This document shows positions 39,601-51,600 of a DNA stretch of 64,000 nucleotides, one piece after another. Position numbers and translations under genes: made by a program. Source of the stretch: Agriotes lineatus (lineage: Eukaryota > Arthropoda > Insecta > Coleoptera > Elateridae); the NCBI GenBank assembly GCA_940337035.1, contig CALNHX010000282.1:310001-374000 (forward strand). The letters are read 5' to 3'. The notes beneath the pieces are model-generated. The model did not search any database and was not told the DNA's origin. It saw nothing but the letters and a program-made list of their open reading frames with translations. The stretch's first letter is position 1, and each line of letters starts with the position of its first letter.

Positions 39601-42600
39601 GTTCCAGTTACCAGAATTTCGCTTACCTTTTTCAACAGTTTAAAACATCTACATTTAATTTATTCACATTAACACACTTTTACTGTATTTGAAATAAACT
39701 AAAAAGCACGTAATAAAGATACTTACTTTCACGTATTTCAAGCTGTCGTTTTGCCTCACCGAGGGCACTGAAGAGATCGAGTTTTATGCGAGTTTCTGCA
39801 GAGAGAGAGTTTTCGAGGTGTGTGTTTTTCTCCTGCATGGCGGAGAGTGCCGACATGAGTATGTCTGTGTCACGTAGTTGCTCTGCTAGAGATGCATTTT
39901 CCCGCTCTAGGGCTGTGATGCGTTCCTCTGCCCATCTCTGGGCAGACCGGCATTCTGTTACTTCCGACTCTAGTTCTCTTCGTCTTGCTTTGCACGACTC
40001 TGTGCATTCGCCTCGCGAAGATTGTGCTGCCACCTGAAAAACCATTATTTAGCACAAGAGTGGTGACAATTTGAAAAATATGATATACTAATGAACTAAA
40101 TGCTGCATGTACAAGTCGAGAGATACATTTTAAAACTTTATTGAGATAGTACTAGATGATGTGGCTAGTACTATATTTTATACATTAATTTGCTACTATC
40201 ACAAAGGGTTCAACTTCCAATTAAATGTAATAGTAACATATAAAAAATATTCAATATTATTTGAAAGTCTAACTAATTAACAATTAACTTTTTACATATT
40301 GAGTTTATGCATTAAAGCTATTGAATTACTTGCATATCGTAGCTAGAATATTGAATACGTTTGCATTGATACCAGTTGAATCCTTGATTACATATCAAAA
40401 CCAAGTCTTTAAGTTTGAAGATATTTACACTAAGTTCATTTTTTACAAAGGCGTTAGGTGTACACAACCACTAATCATTAGATAGAACTATTTTTCGCCC
40501 TTTTTAATTACATTTGATTTAATCGGCTTATTTTTAGAACACAGTTGTTAAGTCAACAACATTTCTGCATAATAGCATTGGTTTGTAGCTACACGTGTGT
40601 AAAATTAAAACAATTTCTATTATTATTAGCAGGAAGTTGTCTATTCTTACTCATATCAGTGCCTGCATATGTCTCAAAATAAGAGTAACGTAAATCTACT
40701 ACTTATTCTGTAACATTGATAACTTTTAAATACCTGGCTGCTTCAACTATAAACCACCAGATGTAGTTAGTTACAAATAGGTACTAATACTTAACATATA
40801 ATAAAGCAATACAAAATGAGTGACGCAATATAGTGACACGTAGAGTTAATGTTTATTTTACAAAACAATGTGCTTATTCGTGTTAATCAGTGGTTTAAAT
40901 AGCTGTTGATCTTATATCGGTAAGTAGACTGACTATATCATGATAATTTATAGTAAAACCTCTTCTTCCATAACTTTGATAAAATGCCGCAAAAGTGAAG
41001 TGTTGGCAATTGCAGCGCCAGACGAAACAGTGTTTTACTTGTTTGCTGTTTTAGATTATACATTTAGTTACATTTCAAAGAATAATCAGTCGAATGCCAA
41101 AGTATAAATGGTTAACAAACACGAAATATTTCAAAGAGTAGAAAATAAATTGTATAAAACATTGTAACGCAGCAGTGACATATAAACTGTCTACAGTCAT
41201 GTCTGAGACTTGTGAACTAGTATGTGTCGATAAATAAAAGTTAAAGAAAATGGCCATACGACTACCAAGTTGTTCTGGTGTTAGTAATCACTGAATTTGT
41301 CAAATAATAGGATTGTCCAATAGAAACAAACACCTTTGGATCGCGTAGGCGTGACTTGATCGTCATGGCAATTGCATGGTGTTGTTGAGGTTATTTATTG
41401 ACGTATTGGTGACGTGACTCAAATATCTTTGCAGTTGCTTCTTTGTAAGCATTTTATGGAGATCTGAAATGGCGCTTACGATAAAAAATCCGTCCAAAAA
41501 CAATATGCGTGTTGTTATTCAATTTTTATCCACCGAAGTAAGTCAACCACGTCAGTAGATGAAGTGTTCAATCCATTATTCATACTGTTATATCACAAAG
41601 TTTGTCTTTGGTCCATTAAAGCAAACACTAAAGAGACGGCGATTCAGTTTGGATGCTGAAGTACAGATTGCCATTAAAGAATGGTTGCGTTAACATCTAT
41701 AAGAGTGTTAGCAGCAGGAAAGCTATAGATTTGTACAACAACGGGACTTATGCCTAATCGCCAGATATCATAGCACTTATTAACTCCACAACCACAACAA
41801 TATTATTTTTCCAATGTTGCTTATGAACTGGTTAATTGCAGAAATTTCCTACAATAACTGGTTGATTGCTTAGTTAGTTACCATAATTTTTCAATTGCTA
41901 GTTACTTATTCATTAGTTTTTTTCATTGGATACTTAATTTTTTCATAGTCTGGAAAAGTTCCATCTACTAATTTAGATGTTAGTATATATTGCAAACATT
42001 CAAATTGTATTTTTGTTTGTGATAATTTTATAGTTAGATTGTGTTTTTCATCTAAGACTTTCAAAACTTCTGTAAGGGATTTACGTGGCACAGATTAAAT
42101 CAGCGCATATTTTTAAATAAATACAAATATTTACATTTTTGTAATAATTAGGGAACAGAATATATGCATCCCTTTATTACAAAATATGCGCATATATATG
42201 CACCCTATTTTGTAAAAGTATGCAAATAATTTTAGAATATGCAAGTGCATATGGCATCTCAATTACTATACGCAGAATTTAAAAACGTTTTAATTAATGG
42301 TTGATTAATCATAAACCTACAATAAAATTTAAAAAAAGGGAGAATACATATTCAATGTTTTGTTTTACTTATTTTAATAATTTTTACAACGATTTAAATC
42401 AGAATTAAGTAATTATTTCAATAAAAATATAAACAATACAAACAAAATTTGTAAATTAGTCATCATCATCAAAACATATTATGTGTAAATGCTTTTATTC
42501 GCAACCACATATGTAATGTTAACATTCCTGACCTCATTTGAGTGGGGAAGTCGTACATTTCAGCCCGCTACTTCCCGCACTCACTTCCCGCTCAAGTGCG

Positions 42601-45600
42601 GGAAGTACATTCCCGACCGCTGAGTAGGTAGGAACACTGGGAATCTCGTTGATCCATTCATGCGTGTCGCAACCTGCCGTATCATAATATAATAATTTTT
42701 CCAATTATTGTTTAGAATAAAGTGGTTGCGAATAAAATAGTATACAAACCTCGACAGGAAGTTTCCTTAGTCTCGAGATAATAGCTGATTTCGACGCTTC
42801 GCGTCTCAATCAGCTGACTAATCTCCCGACAGTAATGAAACACTTCCCATCTCGGGCTGTAATATACTATTCAAAATTTTCAAATAGAAACTTATGGTTT
42901 CTGCCAGGAAATATACTTAAATATTGAAAATGATCTTTCAACGTCTACAGATGTACAAGAAGCATTTACTAATTTTAAATAACATTAGGAGCTACATCAA
43001 AGTCCTCAACAAACTCACCATTAAAAACATGGCTTATTTAAAATGGCATAACCAAAATTTAAGCAGTTGTTACTTTACCTTTTGCATATGAATCATCAAA
43101 ACTGGATTAATGCCAAATATTCATAGCCATTCCTTGTGTTTCAAATTGCGTTAGCGTAACCCGTGTCAAAAGCGAAAGCTTGTCATTTGTCGTAGTGTGT
43201 ATGTAATTCAAATTTATTAGACAGATCTTAATCATTTTTCCTAAGAAAAAGCATTTTCACGTTATTTTTTGCTAAAAAACTATAGCTTTATGCAATAATA
43301 TGCACGCAACTGCTAAAATATGCAAAATATGCATTACTTGGTGTCATTTAATGGCAACTGTTTCGATTCGTGCACATTTTTAATCGTATCCTAAGATATG
43401 CATGAAATATAAAATATGCAGTGCGCATAAAATCCATTCTCTAGTAATAATGAATGTAATTTAAAACTCACAACGAATAGATATATATCAAGTTTTTATA
43501 AAATATAAAAATAAAGATTATTTGGTAACGCGATAACACTTTTAACCTCAATAAGATTTATTGTTCTTACACCCCATAAACACACAACATTACAAATATA
43601 CGAGGGTTGTAGAATACTTGTCCCGGCCATGGAATATGTTGTCATAGTTGACATTTTAAGACCAGTGTACGTAGTGATGTGGGTCGGGTAAATACCCAGT
43701 GGGTAGGGTATTTATAAAAGGGTATTTACATGGATATTTACCCTTGCCTCGGGTAAATATCTAAAACCTGGGTATTTATCAAATTTGTAATATTAAGGGC
43801 CGGTTGCAGAAAGCAATGTTAAGTCTGGTGTTAAAGTGAACAAAATCGCATCAAATTTTGTTTACTAATGTATTAGTTACCATAAACATTTGAGATTTGA
43901 TTCGAACCGGCCCTTAGAAAGCTAAGTTAACTTTCACTCGCATAATAATATTATTTTAATAAATAAACTACATATAAATGTACTGGAATATTTTATGTAA
44001 AATAACAGCTTAAATGTAACATTACATAAGTATTCACCCAGATAAATTTATCGTTTATCAGGGGGGAAAATTTTGTAGCTGCCGAAGTTTATAGAAATAA
44101 ATGAGATGTAATAAATTTTCTCCGTCAGAATTTACAAAAAAAATTGAGGGACTTTGTGATGACTCTGACTCCGGAGATAGGGATGATTTATGTTGTTTGC
44201 ACTGCATTATTTTCCTGTACATGTCCAAACTCGTGTACCAGCAGTGTGTTTAGACGAACCTAGCTAGTTACAATTTAATCTACTTAAATTTAATTTTTTG
44301 AAGTGTTCATTAGTACTTATATACTTTACCATTAAGTTAACATACGATAAGTTGATATTGAAAGATTTAAATAACGGCCTGTTTGGGGGTCGATTTTCAA
44401 ATGCCTTCGACCCCCATTTTTATGCACCGAATTTATCGACCCCTGAGAGATCGATATCGACCCCTGAGAGATCGATATCGACCCCAAGGGGTCGATATCG
44501 ACCACTTTGGGAATCACTGGGTTAGAGCTTCCGTATCCTCGCTCTCACACCCGGCCAAGCTCCTTCATGGGGTGTTAGTGCCCAACATCAATTTTCTTTC
44601 AAAATTGTGATGATCTCCCTTCTCGAGATGCGGCACTTTCAAAGATTGAGATTGAAAGTACAAAATCACTCTCCGTTTCAAATGCAGAGTTCACCACGAT
44701 TTCTCTTTTTAATATAACATGAATACCTATCTGCTGAAACTATTCCTACAATGTATCTTCGTGAGCAAACAATCTCCTAAGACCCCTTTTTGGTTTTGCC
44801 GAGGATTTAAATTTTAAAATGTTTGGCCCTCTAACGGCAAAACTGTGAATGACATCTCCGATATCTTGTCTTCAGAAAGGGAATTCCTTGTAATTTCGTT
44901 TAATGAACTCAAATTTTAAAAACCCACCTGAATTACTGAATTTTTAATCCAAAAAGTGACTGCTGTTAGGAATGCTATCAGGTTTAACCTAAACAATCGT
45001 GCTAAGTTACCTTACTTGTGCCACTCTATAACCAACCATTCTGGTAACCTCTAATTCTATTAATGTCGAAACCAGCATTTTTCAATTTCTGGAAATACTA
45101 AAAGCAACGCTTTGAAAGGCTTTTCCAGCCTTTAACGGGTATGCCCTTCCAACAACGCTCATTTCTACCACAGCTTTGTGTTTCAAATGAGGTCAACATC
45201 TTCGATAATCGAAAATTTAAGGTGAAAAAGTATGGTAATTCTAATTATAGAATCGTGGAAAAAGCGACAAAGTATGTCCAAACAATATTGGAAAAAGTAA
45301 GTTTTCATAGGCACAAGTCAACTTGATAACCCAGGAGTTATCAACAACCTGGCACCCCGATTAGGTCGCAGACCAGGGCATCCCGGTCACTAAAAGCCAT
45401 AAAATTACATAGTTATAGGTACAAGGTGTTTTGGAAGCAAAGAGAAATGTTTTGCAGATGTGTTCGGAAGATCAAAGTAGGGAAATAAAACAGTACGTTT
45501 AAGTCCGATTCTCAACCATTACGGAGATAATGTTATTAGCGTTGTCTGCGTTGATTGTTTATAACAAGTCTGTCCATTCCATCTAAACTTACAGCTAGAG

Positions 45601-48600
45601 GCGCTGCTATCGCGTGTCAATGGAATCTAAGATTCAGGGTTTAACACTGAGATTTGTAAGTTGTCAATCGATGTCATTGTCAAATGTTTGGTTATACACA
45701 TGTTATGACTAAATCTGATATTATATGGCAAATGCATATTTTGTATAATTAATATGCCGGCGAATCTTTTTGCATATGTATACTAATAATGTGAAAATAA
45801 ATCGTTTAAGCCACGTTTCATTTTGCATATTTTGCATATTTATACGTTTTTGAGCATACTTTCTGGATTTTGCATATTTGGTTACATTTAACGATAATTT
45901 GTAATAGGTATATGAACTTTTTGAGATGTTTTTGTGAAATTTACTATTTCATTAAATTTATTAATAAAAATTTTGTGTGCAACTGAGACCTTCACTTTCT
46001 GCCGCTGGAGTGTAGTGCGCGTATCGAAATAAGCAGAGGAAAAGGGGAAGTCCCTGTTAAAAACTTTGACTATATAAACAAAGATTGCCAGCAACCCCCA
46101 CTTTTTCATACAAGCAATATATAAGGAATCAGCCAACATAAAATCCATTTCAAGAGTCGAACTTCGAGTGTTGGGTGAATAATAGTCTGGCGGGGTTAGG
46201 AAAAATCTCATTTTTATGTTGGCTTACAACGTGAAGTTGGCGTTGGCAGTCCATGTTTATATAGTCAAACGTTAAAATAAATGGCGTCTTTGAATAAAAA
46301 TTAGTGAAATAAATATACTCATACATTATAATTAAAATTATTACATTATTTAGAATACTTCTACTTATTTTCAAAAAAATTAGAGCATATTATGTGCATA
46401 TATTATGACTTTGGGTGCATATAATCAACAAAATGTATGCATATATATGCGCATATTTTCATACATTTGAGTGCATATAATTATCAGCTTTAGTTATGAC
46501 ATTGACAAATATTAAAGAGCCCTTGCATTTCTCCTTTAATGTTAAATATAGAATGAATAGTAAGTTTAAAATAACTTTGTATATATCTTATAAAGACAAA
46601 AAAAAAACACAAAAACTTTGTCTTTTTACTCAGTGGTTTAGAATGCAAAGTATATACCTAGTAGAAAAGTTTGTATTTGTTCGTGTTTTGCAATAACTGC
46701 TAAGCAGAAGTTTAATCAATTTTGATAAAATTCTATCAACAATAGGCTGATTGTGATCTCTACATTCAAAATGTGATTTTAGGGGGTCTGTTAATAAAGA
46801 TGCACTAATTTTCATAGCATATCCTACCGGTGGAAAATATGCAAGTATTTTTATTACAATGTAGTAGGTAATAAGTATTATACCGTGTGAATTAGTGATG
46901 GGCATAACCGGACAATTTTCATAACCGAATTATTTGCATTCGAATGATATTAATAACCGAATGATTATTTGAATAATCATTCGAATACATTTTGGCTCTC
47001 GATTCGTATCGATTTTGCCGGTTTTCCGGTTACGCGGTTCAACGTCATCTGCATCGACATCGTAACTTGCAGATAGCAGAGGAACTCAGTTAATCGTTAA
47101 TTATTAACTTGTTATTATTACCTAAGAAGCAAGAAAATGGAGATATATTTTAGGAGGACGAGATATATATCATTCGACTCAGCTTGCAGAGTAGATTCCA
47201 AAAATATATAGAAACCGGAAATCGGATTTCTTTTCCGAGGTCGACTTCCAGTCAATTTTTTTTTAACTTTGAACTTTTTCCTTTTATAGCTCCTGCAGTT
47301 TTTGAGATATTTAGCTCAAATTTGGAATATAGGTTACACTGCAGGGCTTACATCATTGAGCATATCAAATGGTTGTGAGAATCTACAGGGAGATATTTTT
47401 TCAGGGGTCATGCTTCCTTTTCTCCCCCTGAACTTTTTTGCGGTGCGCCGCTGTTAGATTCTAAAATACAAATTGAGTTTTCTGTTTTGTTTAGAATCTT
47501 TTTGTTCTCTTGCAGTTTTTTCGTATCTGCAACCGTTATCGAGAAAAAAAAGTATAAAAACGATTTTCTGTAATTTGTTAGACGAAATTTTAATTTTTAA
47601 AAACTGAGAAGCAAGAAAATGGAGATATATTTTAGGAGGACGAGATATATATCATTCGACTCAGCTTGAAGAGTAGATTCCAAAAATATATAGAAACCGA
47701 AAATAGGATTTCTTTTCCGAGGTCGACTTCCAGTCAATTTTTTTTTCATCTCGTGTTAAATTCTTACTGCCGGTCTTATAAAAGTCACTAATCTGACATT
47801 AACTTTAATTCGCTGTTAAAATAAACAAAAGCGTATCAAAACGTCAGTGCTTATGACATTTTATTCATTAGTAAACAAATTTTGATGCGCTTTTGTACAT
47901 TTTAACAGCGAATTAAAGTTAACGTCAGATTAGTGGCCTTTATAAGACTGGCTGTAAATGTCCAATTATTGGCTCCCCCAATTATTTTAGTGTATGACGA
48001 TGTTATCTCATCGCGCAACAAAAAACATGTAGGTTAACTACATGTAGAATGACAAAGATTTACTTTTGTGGATCGTATAGATAACATTTAAAATATATCT
48101 CCATTTTCTTGCTTCTCAGTTAATAATAATAAAATGCTAGTTTTATTTTTTGCATTCCTTCGGTTATGGAAAATGAAAAATGGTTAGCAACAGTATGAAT
48201 AGATGCAGTATTTTTTTCTCTACAAAAAATGTATTTACACTTTAGCTCTAAAATAATTAAGGGAGCCAATAATTGGACATTAAGAATTTAACACGAGATG
48301 AAAAAAAAATTGACCGGAAGTCGACCTCGGAAAAGAAATCCTATTTCCGGTTTCTATATATTTTTGGAATCTACTCTTCAAGCTGAGTCGAATGATATAT
48401 ATCTCGTCCTCCTAAAATATATCTCCATTTTCTTGCTTCTCAGTTTTTAAAAATTTAAATTTCGTCTAGCAAATTACAGAAAATCGTTTTTATACTTTTT
48501 TTTCTCGATAACGGTTGCAGATACGAAAAAACTGCAAGAGAACAAAAAGATTCTAAACAAAACAGAAAACTCAATTTGTATTTTAGAATCTAACAGCGGC

Positions 48601-51600
48601 GCACCGCAAAAAAGTTCAGAGGGAGAAAAGGAAGCATGACCCCTGAAAAAATATCTCCCTGTAGATTCTCACAACCATTTGAAATGATTTTTATTTGATT
48701 TCTAAGGAGTTTGTGCAGTAAGTAATTGTGGATATGAATGAAATATATCTGGATACACCTTTATTGTTTTCGATTGCTGGCGATTTATAATAATATAATA
48801 ATAATTAATAATATATTGTTCCATTTGTATGAGTTTTACGACTCGCTATTCTGCATTAGCTCGATTACTCCTACATTCTTCCGATCTATAACCAAAACAT
48901 AATATGTACATTATGTGTTATGTATTGGAAATTAAGAGGTATTTATTAAGAAGTGTAGAAAGAAAGAAATATGCGAGCCTGCTTGCTAAGCGCAATAAAA
49001 AACAGTGGTAAAACGTTTATGTTTATCGATCGGCCGGGTTAAAGGCGGCAAAAGATTGATTTATGTTCATATCATATGACGACGGATCGACCGCGAGCCT
49101 CAGCTGGCAAGGAAGCAAGGGAGAAAACTGTAGAGCGAGACGCCCAAATAGTGTTTTCAATACAATCAGCCTTGCTTATGCTTATGAGTTATGAATAACG
49201 TATTATTTACAGAATTTCGATCACTCGCAGGTCGCTGAGATATGGCACGTAGTACGTATCAGGATGAGGTTATTTTTCATTCGAATACTTGGAACGAAAA
49301 CCGAGTTACATAGGTTACTTCAATAACCGGATAACCGGTTATTTTTCATTCGAATAAGCCCATCACTAGTGTGAATAATGTAAGACTATACATTGGCAAC
49401 TTTATTTTAGCATTAATCAATTTACCCATGCTAGTAACAGTTGTCGTTTTTTTCTGTAATCACGTTGTTATTTTGTTTACAAACACCATGGTAACAATAA
49501 GTATATTCCTTATGTCTAATTTTGCATAATTCAGCCATGTATAAGCCGTTCACGATCTTTTTGGGTCAGGTGAGGCTATGACCATCTAGTAATTTTGTTG
49601 GCAGAACCTCTGTTGCAACTAAACTCCTTCATAGAAATTGACACTTTTTGTGTTAGGTTAGGTTGTTTTCAGTCTAAGGTTATGTTATCTGAATAGGTAC
49701 ATTGTTGCCGGATATTTTCTAGTCTCCACATCGACTCGCGTTCTTTTAAATTTGGTCTGTCCTTTTTAAATTGGAAGTAGCATCGTTTAATGGAATTTTT
49801 TTGTTGCAACAAAATTATTTTGGGCATTTTGACTTTTCCTTTGACGAAAATTAAAATTATTTTTACACATTTGATAAATCATTTATTTTCTTACGAATAT
49901 TAAAATAATAAATCTGGCAATGTGGTGGCAAGAAAATGTCGAACAGACACTGAGAGAAAAAAAATGTTGCATCCGCTATATCATCGAATCAGTTAGTCCA
50001 ACATGAAAAGAAAAAATCATAGCCAACTCTGTCCCAAAAAGGTCGTGAACGGCTTATAGTCTTACATTATTCGCATTAATCAATTTACCCATGCTAGTAA
50101 CAATCACAGGTTTTGAAATTACAATGAAATAATCCAGTTTCAATTAGTTTCTGTAGTTACTGTGTTGTTATTTTGTTTACAAACACCATGGTTACATAAG
50201 TAAATTCCCTATGTTTAATTTTACATAATTCAGCCATGTACAGTATTACATTGCTCTCACTGTATATTAAGGAAATGAAATAGCTCATTACAAAGATCCT
50301 CTGTCTTGTAGATATATTAAGTCTAATAGTGGCGTTCAAGTGTTAACACTAGTCAATGTCTCCAGACAAGTACAATCGATTCGTTCTTCTAAAGTGTGAA
50401 CAATGTATGTAACATGGCCGTTGTAGCAGACATTATACACATTATACCAAATTTCACGATATTTGTCACTTCACCTAAGTTTTTTTCTATTCTCTTTCAT
50501 TGAATTCAGTATTTCTGAAGTACTGGTGAATATTTACAGTTTCCTGTAACACGCGATCTTGGTGACATCTGTTATAAAACTTCGGTTGTCAGGAAGCAAA
50601 CTTTTTAGGGTATTGAACAGGCTTGTTATAAACAATCAACACAGATGATGGTACAGTATGATCGAAAACTTTCAACGTCTAGAGGGCTGTGGAATTATTT
50701 TATGAAAAAACGTTGGCAGTTGTGGTAGTACAGTCACATTGGAATTTTATATCTGTCAATTTAAAGTTATGTCAGGATTATCATTTCAACAAATATAAAC
50801 ATTCTTGTTGAATACATAAAAATGTTAGTAACAAAAACAACTGCAGCTGTTCAAAATTTGCTGCATTTTCCATACACAGAACCACCGCTTGGCGTTTAAC
50901 ATCCTGTAAAAGTTAAGTTTATCTGTCAAAATTGTATAGGTTATATTATTAAGCACATCACTGCTAACACAAATTTAATTTTAAAAAAATAATCCACAGC
51001 CCTCTAGACGTTGAAAGTTTTTGATTATATGGTAGCATTAAACATCTTAAACTCAAAAAATCTATGGGTAGTTGATGAACGTCCACCATATATGTTTAAG
51101 GGTTGTGATGAATTGTTATGTACACTATTAACTAACAACTAACAAAGGCAATGTAGAAAATGTATCATCCCAAAAGATTACTCAATGCTTTAGATAAGGT
51201 CTTTGAATCCATTCTATACGATAACAATATCTAACTACCAGCATGGATTTGTTTGTGATATGTCTAAGATCACAAACCTGTGTACTTTTTCTGAATGCGC
51301 TTATAAAACTATAAATAATAAAAATTACTATATGTAATCTATACTGATTGTGCAACAGCATTCAACAGGGTTGACCATTGTTTACTTCTACAAAAATTGG
51401 TGGACTTTGGTTTTTCTTTTGATGCCTACAAACTAGTGATGTGGGTCGGGTAAATACCCAGTGAGTATGGTATTTATACATGGGTATTTACCTGGGTATT
51501 TACCCCAGGTTTGGCAAAAACCCGAGTTTTTTCAGAAATTATCTGCCCGCTGGGTTTTTTGGGGTTTTTCGAGTTTTATTGGGTTTTTCGGGTTTTAGAT

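Larger units (their letters stand above)
30656..39726. other. Macoilin intron, transposon-filled
   Basis: 9,071 bp between donor GTAAGT (39726) and acceptor TTTTAG (30656). It holds a pogo-type element with an RTE inside, a long-TIR mariner-like element, an inverted pair 4.5 kb apart, a LINE C-terminus and a hAT MITE. The stretches 36121-37700 and 39030-39726 show nothing I can name. Confidence 0.8.
46893..49368. mobile_element. hAT-type element, 2.5 kb, with nested inverted blocks
   Basis: TAGTGATGGGC and GCCCATCACTA ends are flanked by GTGTGAAT on both sides (46885-46892 and 49369-49376), an exact 8-bp duplication. ATAACCG/CGGTTAT words recur at both ends. There is no transposase frame; the inside is a nest of inverted repeats. 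Confidence 0.88.

Noticed and set aside
41906..42091. Minus-strand 61-codon frame (MPRKSLTEVLKVLDEK)
   Set aside because: It is short, unrecognised and next to a hAT boundary without splice or start context; not supported as a gene.
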